A stretch of DNA of 64,000 bases from Clostridia bacterium (GCA_017405765.1 JAFQZS010000018.1:32864-96863), one strand, 5' to 3'; numbered from the stretch's first letter, positions 38,976 through 48,788 are shown. The notes: generated by a model from the letters alone, not told the origin. Made by a program: numbers and translations.

Positions 38976-40196
38976 TTACTGACCGCGCTTCTGATCGAGC
39001 ATGGCCTTTATCTTTATCGGAAGACCGAACAGGTTGATAAAGCCTGCGCTGTCGGCCTGGTTGTAGATGTCGTCTGCGCCGAAGGTAGCCACTTCCTCAT
39101 CATAGAGCGAGGTGGGCGAGGTAACGCCGGCGGGGATCACGTTGCCCTTGTAAAGCTTCATCTTTACGGTGCCGTTCACGTTCTTCTGCGTTTCTGTAAC
39201 AAACGCGCTCAAAGCCTCGCGAAGCGGAGTGAACCACTTGCCGTCGTAAACGAGCTCTGCAAACTTCTGCGCGAGCATCTGCTTCGTGTGCATCGTGTCC
39301 TTGTCTATGCATATCATTTCAAGCTGCTCGTGAGCGCGGTAAAGTATCGTTCCGCCGGGGGTCTCGTAAACGCCGCGCGACTTCATGCCGACGAGGCGGT
39401 TCTCAACGATATCGATTATGCCGATGCCGTTCGCGCCGCCGAGCTTGTTGAGCTTTCTTATTATCTCGGACGCCTTCATCTTCTCGCCGTCAATGGCAAC
39501 GGGCACGCCCTTTTCAAAGTCTATCGTAACGTAGGTCGGCGTGTCGGGAGCCTTTTCAGGGGTAACGGAAAGTTCGAGTATCTTGTCGTAGTTCGGCTCG
39601 TTTGCGGGATCCTCAAGGTCTAAGCCCTCGTGCGAGAGATGCCAGAGGTTCATATCCTTCGAGTAGTTCGTCTCACGCGTCAAGGTTATCGGCACGTTCT
39701 TTGCGATGGCGTAGTCTATCTCTTCGTCGCGGCTCTTTAGATCCCATATGCGCCAGGGAGCGATTATCGGCATTTCGGGAGCGAAAGCCTTTATCGTAAG
39801 CTCAAAGCGCACCTGATCGTTGCCCTTGCCGGTGCAGCCGTGGCATATCGCGTCGGCGCCTTCTTTCTTTGCTATTTCAACTATGCGCTTTGCGATGGGC
39901 GGACGCGCGAACGAGGTGCCCAGAAGGTAGGTGTTCTCGTATATTGCGCCGGCCTGCATCGTGGGGATTATGTATTCGTCAACGAATTCGTCGGTCAGAT
40001 CTTCTATATATATTTTCGACGCGCCCGTCTTTAAGGCACGCTCCTTGAGACCGGAAAGCTCCTTGTCCTGGCCTACGTTGCCGGCAACGGCTATAACTTC
40101 GCAGCCGTAGTTCTCTTTAAGCCACGGAATAATTATTGAAGTGTCAAGACCGCCCGAATAAGCAAGTACTACTTTTTTGAATTTCTGTTCGCTCAT
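38976..40196 (-). CDS. argG: Argininosuccinate synthase
   Basis: 406 residues from ATG 40196 (CGGAGG upstream); the in-frame reading above it is leader. [18 protein letters not shown] is the ATP-pyrophosphatase loop, and [13 protein letters not shown] follows. It joins citrulline and aspartate. It is the first gene of the operon, behind an ArgR-like box. Confidence 0.96.
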   Translation of the reverse strand: MSEQKFKKVVLAYSGGLDTSIIIPWLKENYGCEVIAVAGNVGQDKELSGLKERALKTGASKIYIEDLTDEFVDEYIIPTMQAGAIYENTYLLGTSFARPPIAKRIVEIAKKEGADAICHGCTGKGNDQVRFELTIKAFAPEMPIIAPWRIWDLKSRDEEIDYAIAKNVPITLTRETNYSKDMNLWHLSHEGLDLEDPANEPNYDKILELSVTPEKAPDTPTYVTIDFEKGVPVAIDGEKMKASEIIRKLNKLGGANGIGIIDIVENRLVGMKSRGVYETPGGTILYRAHEQLEMICIDKDTMHTKQMLAQKFAELVYDGKWFTPLREALSAFVTETQKNVNGTVKMKLYKGNVIPAGVTSPTSLYDEEVATFGADDIYNQADSAGFINLFGLPIKIKAMLDQKRGQ

Positions 40197-40293
40197 TTTG
40201 TCCTCCGTGGCCGCCCCGCCGCGCGGCCCTGCAAAAACCCCTTCCAAGGCGGAAAATTTTTGGTCGGGAGTAAGTTTGTATTTGATATTTAAT

Positions 40294-40322
40294 ATTATAG
40301 ACCTTGATGTATAAATATTCAA
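40294..40322 (-). promoter_or_regulatory. argG promoter overlapped by an ArgR-like box
   Basis: Minus strand TTGAAT (40322-40317), 17 bp, TATAAT (40299-40294). The -35 overlaps TGTATAAATATTCA (plus strand 40308-40321), one mismatch from the Gram-positive ARG-box core TGAATWWWWATTCA. Repression by arginine is the obvious inference; no argR gene is in the window. Confidence 0.65.
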
Positions 40323-40507
40323 GCAGTTTTTTGTAAAATTTTTTATCTTGTAACTTTTGAGTAAAAGAACGATTTTCGGCTGCGGGCGTTTGTGCGAAAT
40401 GCATCGTCTATGCGCAGCATCCGCATATTTATGCGCTGTATGCGTATATTATGCATGCGCGCGGCGAATCCGCGAGGAGTACGAAGTCGCCACGCCTGCA
40501 AGGCGAC
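40323..40507. other. Intergenic region between argG and nth
   Basis: Holds runs of TATGCG/ATGCGC-type alternation (40395-40465) and an AAGTCGCC/GGCGACTT hairpin (40484-40509) that overlaps the nth stop. No gene was recognised. Confidence 0.5.
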
Positions 40508-41146
40508 TTACCCCTTATTTACAAAATCACAATACGGCGCGAGCGCGCATATATCGCATTTCGGCCGCCTTGCAACACAAACGGCACGTCCGTGCAGCAC
40601 GAAACGATGGCACAGGTCGGACTGCTCCGACGGCTCTACCGACTCTTTAAGCTGCATCTCCACCTTTACGGGATCCTTTGAGGTACAAAGCCCCAAAAGA
40701 TTCGATATGCGTATCGCATGAGTGTCCGCAACTATTGCGGGCTTTTTATATACGTCGCCCAAGATGAGATTGGCCGTCTTTCTGCCAACGCCCGGCAGCT
40801 TTAAAAGGTCGTCCATATTATCGGGTACGCGCCCGCCGAAATCATTGATGAGCATACGGCACATATCGCGTATGTTCTGCGCCTTTACCTTATAAAATCC
40901 GCAGGGACGCACTATACCCTCAAGCTCCGAAAGGTCGGCTTCGGCATAATCCTTCAAAGTCCTGTAGCGTGCAAAAAGCTCACGCGTCACAATATTTACC
41001 CGCGCGTCCGTACATTGCGCCGAAAGGCGCGTGGCGATAAGCAGCTCGACGGGGTTCGTCGATTCGAGCGAACAGAGCGCATCGGGATATTCGCGCTTAA
41101 GTTCTTCTACGACATGTTTTGCTTTATCCTTTAACTTATCTGTCAT
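40508..41146 (-). CDS. nth: Endonuclease III
   Basis: 212 residues from ATG 41146. The helix-hairpin-helix LPGVGRKTANLILGDVY has the catalytic Lys, VADTHAIR has the catalytic Asp, and a 4Fe-4S loop C-x6-C-x2-C-x5-C (CVARRPKCDICALAPYC) is intact. It removes oxidised pyrimidines from DNA. GTG 41155 is an alternative start. Confidence 0.95.
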   Translation of the reverse strand: MTDKLKDKAKHVVEELKREYPDALCSLESTNPVELLIATRLSAQCTDARVNIVTRELFARYRTLKDYAEADLSELEGIVRPCGFYKVKAQNIRDMCRMLINDFGGRVPDNMDDLLKLPGVGRKTANLILGDVYKKPAIVADTHAIRISNLLGLCTSKDPVKVEMQLKESVEPSEQSDLCHRFVLHGRAVCVARRPKCDICALAPYCDFVNKG

Positions 41147-41202
41147 TTTTACCACTCTTTTATTATCTTTTTACAAAAATCTTTTAAAGGCGCCGTTTAC
41201 GG

Positions 41203-41231
41203 TTGAATTTTGAGAGGCGCTTATATATAAT
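41203..41231 (+). promoter_or_regulatory. Promoter of glyA
   Basis: TTGAAT (41203-41208), 17 bp, TATAAT (41226-41231). The leader is about 70 bp; no riboswitch was recognised. Confidence 0.7.
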
Positions 41232-41308
41232 AAAAAAAGACTATAATTATCTTTAATAATATATCATTAGCCGAAGAATTGCAAATAAAGTGAAAACCGG
41301 AGGAAAAC

Positions 41309-42550
41309 ATGAAAGAAAACATCGATTTTGTTAAAAACTGCGACCCCGCACTTGGCGCCGCGATGGAAGCTGAACTTATGCGTCAAAGACGCAATATAGA
41401 GCTTATCGCCTCTGAAAATTTTGTTTCGAAAGCCGTTATGGCGGCTATGGGCACCGTGCTTACGAACAAATATGCCGAGGGTTATCCCGGCAAACGCTAC
41501 TACGGGGGATGCGAATGCGTTGACGTTGTGGAGCAGCTCGCGATAGACCGCGCAAAGGAGCTTTTCGGCGCAGAGCATGCAAACGTACAGCCCCACTCCG
41601 GAGCAAATGCAAATATGGCGGCATATTTTGCCCTTGTTAAGCCCGGCGACACCGTGCTCGGTATGAACCTTTCCGAGGGCGGACACCTTACGCACGGCAG
41701 CCCGGTAAACATGTCGGGGTCTTATTTCAATATCGTAGCCTACGGCGTTGATCCCGTTACCCACAGAATAGATTACGACAAGCTTGCCGATATAGCCGAA
41801 GAGAACAAGCCCAAAATGATAATCGCCGGCGCAAGCGCATATCCGCGCGCGATAGATTTCAAGCGCATGAGTGAAATAGCAAAATCGGTAGGCGCATATC
41901 TTGTTGTAGATATGGCCCACATCGCCGGTCTTGTTGCGGCAGGTCTTCATGAAAGCCCGATACCCTACGCCGACATCGTAACGACTACTACGCATAAAAC
42001 GCTGCGCGGTCCCAGAGGCGGACTTATCCTTTGCCGCGAAGAATATAAAAAGGCAGTGGACAAGGCTATATTCCCCGGCACGCAGGGCGGTCCGCTCATG
42101 CACGTTATCGCTGCAAAGGCCGCTGCTTTCGGCGAAGCGTTAAAGCCCGAATTCAAGGAATATCAGAAGCGCATAGTAGAAAACGCAAAAACGCTTGCCG
42201 ATGCGCTTATGGCAGAAGGCTTCGACCTCGTTTCGGGCGGCACCGACAATCACCTTATGCTTCTTGACCTCCGAAAAGTAGGCGTTACGGGCAAGGACCT
42301 TGAAAAGCGCCTTGACGAAGTTTATATCACCGTAAACAAGAATACGATCCCCGGCGAGCCTTTAAGCCCGTTCGTAACGAGCGGCATCCGCATAGGAACG
42401 CCTGCGGCCACCTCGCGCGGCCTCGGCCCCGACGATATGAAGGTGATCGCAAAGTGCATATGGCTTGCGGCCACCGACTTCGACGCAAAGAAAGACTACA
42501 TACGCGGGGAGATCACAAAGCTCTGTGAGAAATACCCGCTTTACGAATGA
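41309..42550 (+). CDS. glyA: Serine hydroxymethyltransferase
   Basis: 413 residues. PLP-Lys in [15 protein letters not shown], with [17 protein letters not shown] near the N-terminus. It interconverts serine and glycine with tetrahydrofolate, the main source of one-carbon units. CGGAGG precedes ATG 41309. Confidence 0.96.
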   Translation: MKENIDFVKNCDPALGAAMEAELMRQRRNIELIASENFVSKAVMAAMGTVLTNKYAEGYPGKRYYGGCECVDVVEQLAIDRAKELFGAEHANVQPHSGANANMAAYFALVKPGDTVLGMNLSEGGHLTHGSPVNMSGSYFNIVAYGVDPVTHRIDYDKLADIAEENKPKMIIAGASAYPRAIDFKRMSEIAKSVGAYLVVDMAHIAGLVAAGLHESPIPYADIVTTTTHKTLRGPRGGLILCREEYKKAVDKAIFPGTQGGPLMHVIAAKAAAFGEALKPEFKEYQKRIVENAKTLADALMAEGFDLVSGGTDNHLMLLDLRKVGVTGKDLEKRLDEVYITVNKNTIPGEPLSPFVTSGIRIGTPAATSRGLGPDDMKVIAKCIWLAATDFDAKKDYIRGEITKLCEKYPLYE

Positions 42551-42572
42551 TCGGCTTTATATACGCCGTAAC

Positions 42573-42614
42573 GGCGCAGCCCGCTTTTAACAAGACGCGG
42601 CTGCGCCTTTTTTA
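42573..42614 (+). terminator. Terminator of glyA
   Basis: GGCGCAGCC / GGCTGCGCC, then TTTTTTATTTTT. Confidence 0.85.
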
Positions 42615-42713
42615 TTTTTCGCCGGCCGCTTAAAGGTCGTTTTCGTTGAAAGCGAGCCCGAATTATGATAAACTCATAATATACGTAATATTCCATTCAA
42701 TACGGGGGACGCC

Positions 42714-45700
42714 ATGCTTAAAGGTCATGAAAAAAATCATTACGAAAACAGGCGCAGGCAGGTGCTTATAGTTGACGACGAGGAAAGCAACCGCCTGATA
42801 CTTGAAGCAATGCTTGAAGATCATTATGAGCTTTTACATGCCGCAAACGGCAAGGAAGCTGTTGAAATAATACGCGAAACGGGCGAAACCCTTTCCCTTA
42901 TGCTCCTTGATATAAGAATGCCCGTTATGTCGGGAACCGAAGTGCTCGAAGCCATGCGAAGCGCCCCCGAATCGGAACGGCTGCCCGTTATCGTGCTTAC
43001 CTCGGATAAGGAGTCGGAGGTGGAGAGCCTAAATCTGGGCGCAAGCGATTTTATACCCAAGCCGTATCCCGATCCCGACGTTATACTTGCCCGCGTAAGA
43101 AGAACGATAGAGCTTTTTGAGGACCGTCAGATAATAAGCGCGACGGAGCGCGACGCGCTTACCGGCCTTTATAACAAGGAATTTTTCTACCGCTACGCCG
43201 AAAATTACGACCGCCATCACAAGGGCGCCGATATGGACGCCATAGTTATAGACGTAAACCGCTTCCACATGATAAACGAGCGCTTCGGGGCGGCCTACGG
43301 CGACAGTGTGCTCAAAAGCATAGGCGCAAGCCTGCTTGAAACGGCACGCTCTACTGAGGGCATCGTTTGCCGCAAAGAGGCCGATACCTTTATGATATAC
43401 TGCCCCCACGGAAAAACAAGTTACCGCGCGATGCTTGAAAACGCAATGAATGCGCTTTCTTCAAACGAAGCGGGCAGCCGTATCCGCCTGCGCATGGGCG
43501 TATACGAAAATGTTGAAAAATCGCTCGATATAGAAAGACGCTTTGACCGGGCAAAGATGGCCTCCGATACGGTGAGAAACAGCTTTACAAGGACCATAGG
43601 CATATACGACGGCGCGCTTCACGAAAAGCAGCTTTATGAGGAGCAGCTTATTGAAGAATTTGACGGCGCCATATCGGGGCGCCAGTTCAAGGTATATTAT
43701 CAGCCCAAATTTGACGTTCGCCCCGATATACCGGTGCTTGCAAGCGCAGAGGCGCTCGTTCGCTGGCAGCATCCAAAGCTCGGCATGATCTCTCCCGGCA
43801 TTTTCATTCCGCTTTTTGAAAATAACGGCCTTATTCAGAGGCTTGACGGCTATGTTTGGCGTGAAGCGGCGGCGCAGATAAGAGACTGGAAGGACCGCTT
43901 CGGATTCAGCGTGCCTGTATCGGTCAACGTATCGCGCATAGATATGTACGATCCGCACCTTATCGACACGCTTTTGGGCATACTTTCGGATCACGGGCTC
44001 GACCCCGCAGAGCTCACGCTCGAAATAACCGAATCGGCCTATACGCAGGACTCCGAGCAGATAATAAGCACGGTAAATCAGCTCAGAGAGCTCGGCTTTA
44101 AGATAGAAATGGATGATTTCGGCACAGGATACTCCTCCCTGAATATGATATCAACTCTGCCGATAGATGCGCTGAAGCTCGACATGCAGTTCATACGCAG
44201 CGCATTTGATCGCCGCAGAGACACGAAGATGCTTGAAATAATAATAGATATCGCAAATTACCTCTCCGTGCCCGTTATAGCCGAGGGCGTTGAGACAAAG
44301 GAACAGCTTGAGGCGCTCAAGGCCATGGGCTGCGATCTTGTGCAGGGCTATTATTTTTCGCGCCCCGTGCCTCCCGATGAATACGAAAGCTTTGTGCGCG
44401 AGCGAAAGGATATAGATGCGGACTTTGACAAAAATGCGCGCACGCTGCCGAAAAAAAGCGACATCGACATTTCCTTTGGAGAAATAGCTCATGCGCTCTC
44501 CGACGGCTTTGAAAGTATTTATTATGTCGACACAAAAAGCAACCATTATATCGAGTTTGGCTCCGAGGGCAGATACGAGGACCTTCAGATAGAGAGAAGC
44601 GGCTCGGACTTCTTTTCTGACGCCGAAAAAAATATAGACCGCGTCGTTTATCCGCCGGACGCCGAGAGAGTAAGGCTGTGTATAAACAAAGAGGCTCTTA
44701 TTAACAATATAAACTCCGCAAAGACCTTTTCCATAACGTATCGCCTGATCATCGGCGGCGAACCGATGTATTACTCGATGAAAGCCGTGAAGGCAGACGC
44801 CGGCGACAATCATCATATAGTGATAGGCGTAAGCTGCGTAGATGCGCAGATAAAAGAGGCGCAGAGCGCGGCAAAAGAGGAGCGGATTTCCGATAAGCTC
44901 GATTTCGGCACGCTTGCACAGGCTCTGGCAAGCGATGTTGAAAGCATTTATTATGTTGACATAAAAAGCGATACATATCGCGCATTCAAAGCAGTAGGAG
45001 AATATGAAAAGCTTGAGCTTTGGCAAAGCGGCAAAAGCTTTTTCGAGGAATGCAAAAGGAATATCGAAACGGCCGTATATCCTATGGACCGAGATCGCCT
45101 TAAAGAGGTCATGGATAAAGAAAGGCTTATGTCCGCACTTATGAAGTACCGCGCATTTTCTACAAGCTATCGTCTTATGATAGACGGCAAGCCTATGTTT
45201 TATCGTCTAAAGGCCGTAATGAGCACGCGGGGAGACGAAGAACATATGATCATTGGCGTAAGCAATATAGACAATCAGATAACGGACGAGGAGCGCGCGG
45301 GAGTGCAATACCGAAACGGCGTCACGTTTGAAAAAATAGCGCAGGCGCTCTCTTCGGACTATTTCAGCATATATTATGTAAACACAGAGACCGACTACTT
45401 TATCGAATACAGCGCATATGAAGCATATCAGACTCTTGGCATTGAAAAGCAGGGACATGACTTTTTCGAGCTCAGCCGCAAAAACGTGCAGCGCGTCTTG
45501 TATCCGGAGGATCTTAATATGTTCCTTATGACGTTCACAAAGGAAAACATATTAAAGGAGATAAAAGAAAAACACACGTTCACGCTCACTTACCGCCTTA
45601 TGATGGCCGGCTCGCCGACGTATGTTCATTTGAAGGCGACGCGCATGGCCGACAAAAACGACAAACACATCGTAATAGGTATAAGCAACGTAGACGACCA

Positions 45701-46205
45701 GATACGCCGCGAGCAGGAATATGCAAAGGCGATACGCATGGCTAATCGTGACGCGCTTACCGGCGTTAAGAGTAAAAACGCCTACGTTGAGGCCGAGAAA
45801 GATATCGACCTTGCCATCGCGCGCGGCGAGGCAGGAGATTTTGCCATTGTAATATGCGATCTTAACGACTTAAAGCTTATAAACGATTCCCTGGGCCATA
45901 TGGCGGGAGATACATATATAAAAGACGCCTGCAAACTTATCTGCAACGTATTTAAGCACAGTCCCGTTTATCGTGTCGGCGGCGATGAATTCGCGGCTAT
46001 TTTACGCGGCGGCGACTACGATACAAGAGAGTATCTTATAAGGAAAATGGAAGAGATAAACGAAAAAAACAGCGCTTTGGGCAAGGTGACGGTTGCCTGC
46101 GGCGCGGCCGCGTTCGATCCAAAGCGCGACCGGCTGGCGTCCGACGTATTTGCCCGCGCCGACGCCGCAATGTATGAGGACAAAAAACGCTTAAAGAAAG
46201 CGTGA
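42714..46205 (+). CDS. Receiver / degenerate GGDEF / EAL / triple repeat / GGDEF cyclic-di-GMP protein
   Basis: 1163 residues. Receiver domain 16-135 (Asp66, Lys116); first GGDEF-like domain 145-300 whose active-site loop reads RKEAD (220-224), so probably inactive; EAL domain 315-565 with SAEALVRWQHP, EITES, DDFGTGYSSL, KLDMQFI and AEGVET, all needed for phosphodiesterase activity; three tandem PAS-like repeats at about 586-712, 729-854 and 871-996; and a C-terminal GGDEF with intact RVGGDEF (1087-1093). It could both make and degrade cyclic di-GMP under phosphorylation control. No transmembrane segment, and no histidine kinase beside it. Single gene. Confidence 0.92.
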   Translation: MLKGHEKNHYENRRRQVLIVDDEESNRLILEAMLEDHYELLHAANGKEAVEIIRETGETLSLMLLDIRMPVMSGTEVLEAMRSAPESERLPVIVLTSDKESEVESLNLGASDFIPKPYPDPDVILARVRRTIELFEDRQIISATERDALTGLYNKEFFYRYAENYDRHHKGADMDAIVIDVNRFHMINERFGAAYGDSVLKSIGASLLETARSTEGIVCRKEADTFMIYCPHGKTSYRAMLENAMNALSSNEAGSRIRLRMGVYENVEKSLDIERRFDRAKMASDTVRNSFTRTIGIYDGALHEKQLYEEQLIEEFDGAISGRQFKVYYQPKFDVRPDIPVLASAEALVRWQHPKLGMISPGIFIPLFENNGLIQRLDGYVWREAAAQIRDWKDRFGFSVPVSVNVSRIDMYDPHLIDTLLGILSDHGLDPAELTLEITESAYTQDSEQIISTVNQLRELGFKIEMDDFGTGYSSLNMISTLPIDALKLDMQFIRSAFDRRRDTKMLEIIIDIANYLSVPVIAEGVETKEQLEALKAMGCDLVQGYYFSRPVPPDEYESFVRERKDIDADFDKNARTLPKKSDIDISFGEIAHALSDGFESIYYVDTKSNHYIEFGSEGRYEDLQIERSGSDFFSDAEKNIDRVVYPPDAERVRLCINKEALINNINSAKTFSITYRLIIGGEPMYYSMKAVKADAGDNHHIVIGVSCVDAQIKEAQSAAKEERISDKLDFGTLAQALASDVESIYYVDIKSDTYRAFKAVGEYEKLELWQSGKSFFEECKRNIETAVYPMDRDRLKEVMDKERLMSALMKYRAFSTSYRLMIDGKPMFYRLKAVMSTRGDEEHMIIGVSNIDNQITDEERAGVQYRNGVTFEKIAQALSSDYFSIYYVNTETDYFIEYSAYEAYQTLGIEKQGHDFFELSRKNVQRVLYPEDLNMFLMTFTKENILKEIKEKHTFTLTYRLMMAGSPTYVHLKATRMADKNDKHIVIGISNVDDQIRREQEYAKAIRMANRDALTGVKSKNAYVEAEKDIDLAIARGEAGDFAIVICDLNDLKLINDSLGHMAGDTYIKDACKLICNVFKHSPVYRVGGDEFAAILRGGDYDTREYLIRKMEEINEKNSALGKVTVACGAAAFDPKRDRLASDVFARADAAMYEDKKRLKKA
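44469..45701 (+). repeat. Three ~142-residue internal repeats in the GGDEF/EAL gene
   Basis: Each repeat runs FxxIAxALSxxxxSIYYV, then DFF or SFF, VYP or LYP, TYRL or SYRL, and ends HIVIGxSxxDxQI. Period is about 142 codons. They have diverged in DNA, so this is an old duplication. Confidence 0.85.
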
Positions 46206-46271
46206 TCAAAAAACGAAGTCTTTAAATTTTGATCGCCGTCAGGCTGAGTTTGAAAACCATAGTTATGATAA

Positions 46272-46315
46272 AAGAAGCTCACCGAAAGAAGAGGTGGGCT
46301 TCCTTTTGTTTTGCA
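46272..46315 (+). terminator. Possible terminator after the GGDEF/EAL gene
   Basis: GAAGCTCACC / GGTGGGCTTC followed by CTTTTGTTTTG. Confidence 0.65.
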
Positions 46316-46371
46316 TATTTTGTCGCCCGTGCGTTAGGGTCACCCGAAGGCTTTGACGCGGCGGATAAAAT

Positions 46372-46400
46372 CTTTCGGCAGGCGAGACGCCTGCCGAAAG
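46372..46400 (-). terminator. Terminator of the LRR gene
   Basis: CTTTCGGCAGGCG / CGCCTGCCGAAAG around AGA, a perfect 13-bp stem, with ATTTTAT after it on the minus strand. Confidence 0.75.
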
Positions 46401-46412
46401 AAAACTTATACT

Positions 46413-47495
46413 CTAATTTAAGTCAAATTCCATACATTCGCTCTTTGCCGTAAGGTCCGCGGCGTTTACCCAGATGAGCTTCACTTTTGCGCCGGAGCTT
46501 ACGTCCGCCGAATCGGGCGTGTTCATTATTTCACATGAGATCATCTTTCCGTTTTCGTCGTAGATCGCCGCATATACGGGGGACGACGCCGAAACGTCGC
46601 CGGATACCGCGAGGGTATTATCAATAACGCTTCCGAAAACGGTCTCTCCGGTTGCGATGTCGATGGAGGATTCGGGATAGTTATTGAAAATCACCCGGGC
46701 TCCGGTGCCGGATATTGCATCATCTCCGCCTAGGCTCTCCCACTGTTCCTTCGTGCCGCCGAAATATACCACGCTTAAGCCGGTGCAGCCCGAAAACGCG
46801 TCCTCGCATATGTACGAAACTCCCGACGGGATCGTTACGTACGTAAGGCCGGTGCAGCCGCGGAAAGCCTCTTCGCCTATGCTCGTCACGTTTTTGGGGA
46901 TAATTGCCGATTCAAGACTGCTGCAGCCATAAAACGCCCTTTCGCCTATGGAAGTCACGCTGTCGGGGATTATTACCGCTTTAAGGCCGCTGCAGTCAAA
47001 GAACATCCAGTCGCCCGCGGACGATACGCCCTCGGGGATTACCATTGACGTAAGTCCGCTGCAGCCGTAGAAAGCAAAACCATTTATGACGGTCACGCTC
47101 TTTGGGATCTCAAGCGACGTAAGGCCCGTGCAGTTGCCGAACGCCAGGCCGCCTATGCTCCTCACGCCTTCGGGGACAACCACCGACGTAAGGCCGCTGC
47201 ACTTGGAGAACGCGGCCATTTCTATTCTCGTCACGCCTTCGGGGATAACCACCGACGTAAGGTCGGTGCAGCCTCGAAACGCGCGTTCGCCTATGCTCGT
47301 CACGGCAGCTCCGTCTATCTTCGCGGGGATATTCGCCGAAGTTATGCCGTCATCCGCGCCGGTTATCGTTCCCGTGGCACTGTCAAAATAAATTTTGCCG
47401 CCCTCAACGGCGTAAGCCGTGCCGCTTGTATCTCCCGCCGCAAGGCCCGTCATGGGCAGCATCGCGCGGCAATGCACAGCACCAATAAGAAGCAT
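46413..47495 (-). CDS. BspA-like leucine-rich-repeat surface protein with damaged signal peptide
   Basis: 360 residues in the open frame from ATG 47495. Nine or so repeats of the BspA/TpLRR type (TSIGERAFRGCTDLTSVVIP and variants) span residues about 45-260, then a C-terminal beta domain. Such proteins are secreted. Here the frame's N-terminus (MLLIGAVHCRAMLPMTGLAAG) is a poor signal, while another frame from an ATA codon at 47512, exactly behind GGAGAGG, reads KKKIICFLLVLCIAA and then stops. A lost start codon plus a frameshift near 47472 would explain both. The product may not be exported or made. Confidence 0.7.
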   Translation of the reverse strand: MLLIGAVHCRAMLPMTGLAAGDTSGTAYAVEGGKIYFDSATGTITGADDGITSANIPAKIDGAAVTSIGERAFRGCTDLTSVVIPEGVTRIEMAAFSKCSGLTSVVVPEGVRSIGGLAFGNCTGLTSLEIPKSVTVINGFAFYGCSGLTSMVIPEGVSSAGDWMFFDCSGLKAVIIPDSVTSIGERAFYGCSSLESAIIPKNVTSIGEEAFRGCTGLTYVTIPSGVSYICEDAFSGCTGLSVVYFGGTKEQWESLGGDDAISGTGARVIFNNYPESSIDIATGETVFGSVIDNTLAVSGDVSASSPVYAAIYDENGKMISCEIMNTPDSADVSSGAKVKLIWVNAADLTAKSECMEFDLN

Positions 47496-47611
47496 ATTAT
47501 TTTCTTTTTTATCTTTTCCTCTCCTTTTTATCGTTTTCTTTAATATAAAGGCAATATACTCACCGGATTTTCGCTCATATTTACCGAAAAAACTGACGTT
47601 CGGGGGGCGAT

Positions 47612-47624
47612 AAAAGTATACTTT
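47612..47624. promoter_or_regulatory. AAAGTATACTTT palindrome, copy 1
   Basis: A 12-bp perfect palindrome upstream of the LRR gene. A second, extended copy lies 90 bp away. Confidence 0.35.
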
Positions 47625-47698
47625 GATCTCCTCTTGAATACTACTATATTTTGATAAAAAATCATAACTCACCGCAAGTATTTGTGCAAGAAAGAAGC

Positions 47699-47720
47699 GG
47701 GAAAAAGTATACTTTTTCCC
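47699..47720. promoter_or_regulatory. Extended 22-bp palindrome around AAAGTATACTTT
   Basis: GGGAAAAAGTA followed at once by TACTTTTTCCC: a perfect palindrome between the LRR gene and bofA. It could be an operator for either. Confidence 0.4.
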
Positions 47721-47864
47721 CCATAAATCATATCTTTGTTTTAACATATATTCGGGACCCATGTCCTTTGGCTCTCTCGCCCCCAAAAATGCGCGCCTTC
47801 GTCATATATCCGCGTTTTTTTTCATATTATTGGACAAAGACGTATGAAAAGAGGCGAGCTGTCA

Positions 47865-48137
47865 ATGGAAGTCGACGGAAACGATATACTTGCATTTTTA
47901 TTCGGTATCATACTGCTCATAATAATAGGGCGCGTGTTTCTTAAACCGATAAAGTTTATTTTGAAAATACTGTTAAACAGCGCTGCGGGACTTTTAATAC
48001 TTTTCATTATAAACTTTTTCGGCGCGAATGCCGGCATGACCATAGGCATAAATTGGCTTACGGGCCTTATCTGCGGCGTGCTCGGCGTTCCGGGAGTAAT
48101 ACTTGTGCTGCTTTTAAAATGGCTTGGCTTCGGATAA
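47865..48137 (+). CDS. bofA: BofA-family pro-sigma-K processing inhibitor
   Basis: 90 residues from ATG 47865; GAGG lies upstream, while ATG 47844 has no site. Two or three hydrophobic helices and the C-terminal GINWLTGLICGVLGVPGVILVLLLKWL are the BofA hallmark. BofA sits in the outer forespore membrane and blocks the SpoIVFB protease until late engulfment. It is direct evidence of a sporulation programme. Confidence 0.88.
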   Translation: MEVDGNDILAFLFGIILLIIIGRVFLKPIKFILKILLNSAAGLLILFIINFFGANAGMTIGINWLTGLICGVLGVPGVILVLLLKWLGFG

Positions 48138-48227
48138 TGTGCTTTGCAGCCCATAAACGTTTTGTTTTTCTTTAATATATGCATATAAAGCGCTTCACTT
48201 TAGCATAATAATCGCGAGGTGATTATT

Positions 48228-48689
48228 ATGACGCTTACGCAAAAGGAAAGTATGTTCTTAAATGACTTAAAGAGCCAGGAACAGCTTTGTATCGACAAGT
48301 ATACTAAATATTCGTCCGAAGCGCACGACGGGCAGCTTCGCAATCTTTTTTCCGAGATCGCAAGCGTGGAGCGAGAGCATCTTGATACGTTGAATCAGAT
48401 GCTTTCGGGCGTTGTTCCTTCGATGAAACAGGGCGAAAGCAAGAGCGCTGCGCCGCAGTTTAGAAGCTCTTACCGCGAGGGCAGCCGCGACGCCGATATG
48501 AAGGACGACTGCTATCTATGTTCAGACGCTCTGGCAAACGAAAAGCATGTTTCCTCGGTCTATGACATGTCCGTTTTTGAGTTTAAAGATCCTAAGATGA
48601 GAGATGCATTGAACCACATCCAAAAAGAGGAGCAGCAGCACGGCAAAATGATCTACGACTATATGGCCGCAAACGGCATGTATTCGTAA
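48228..48689 (+). CDS. CotF-like spore coat protein
   Basis: 153 residues from ATG 48228 (GAGGTGA at 5 bp; GTG 48219 overlaps that site). Two helical blocks, LTQKESMFLNDLKSQEQLCIDKY (split by a polar linker) and DDCYLCSDALANEKHVSSVYD with a C-terminal KEEQQHGKMIYDYM, match the ferritin-like CotF/coat family. Likely a coat or coat-associated protein. Next to bofA. Confidence 0.82.
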   Translation: MTLTQKESMFLNDLKSQEQLCIDKYTKYSSEAHDGQLRNLFSEIASVEREHLDTLNQMLSGVVPSMKQGESKSAAPQFRSSYREGSRDADMKDDCYLCSDALANEKHVSSVYDMSVFEFKDPKMRDALNHIQKEEQQHGKMIYDYMAANGMYS

Positions 48690-48708
48690 ACGTCCGAAGG
48701 CGATGGGC

Positions 48709-48737
48709 GGAAGCAGTAACGCTTCCGTCTTTTTCTT
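48709..48737 (+). terminator. Terminator after the CotF-like gene
   Basis: CGGAAGC / GCTTCCG with AGTAAC loop, then TCTTTTTCTTT. Confidence 0.75.
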
Positions 48738-48788
48738 TGTATAAAGTGTACATCGAATAAAAAAATTCAACTCTTTTTTTGTAAGCAC

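Noticed and set aside
41232..41308. Riboswitch in the glyA leader
   Set aside because: The leader is too short and shows no conserved aptamer core.
44151..45026. A 291-codon minus-strand reading within the GGDEF/EAL gene
   Set aside because: Shadow of the PAS-like repeats; no start site or recognisable protein.
47496..47786. N-terminal extension of the LRR protein
   Set aside because: No ribosome-binding site, and the extra residues do not look like a secretion signal.
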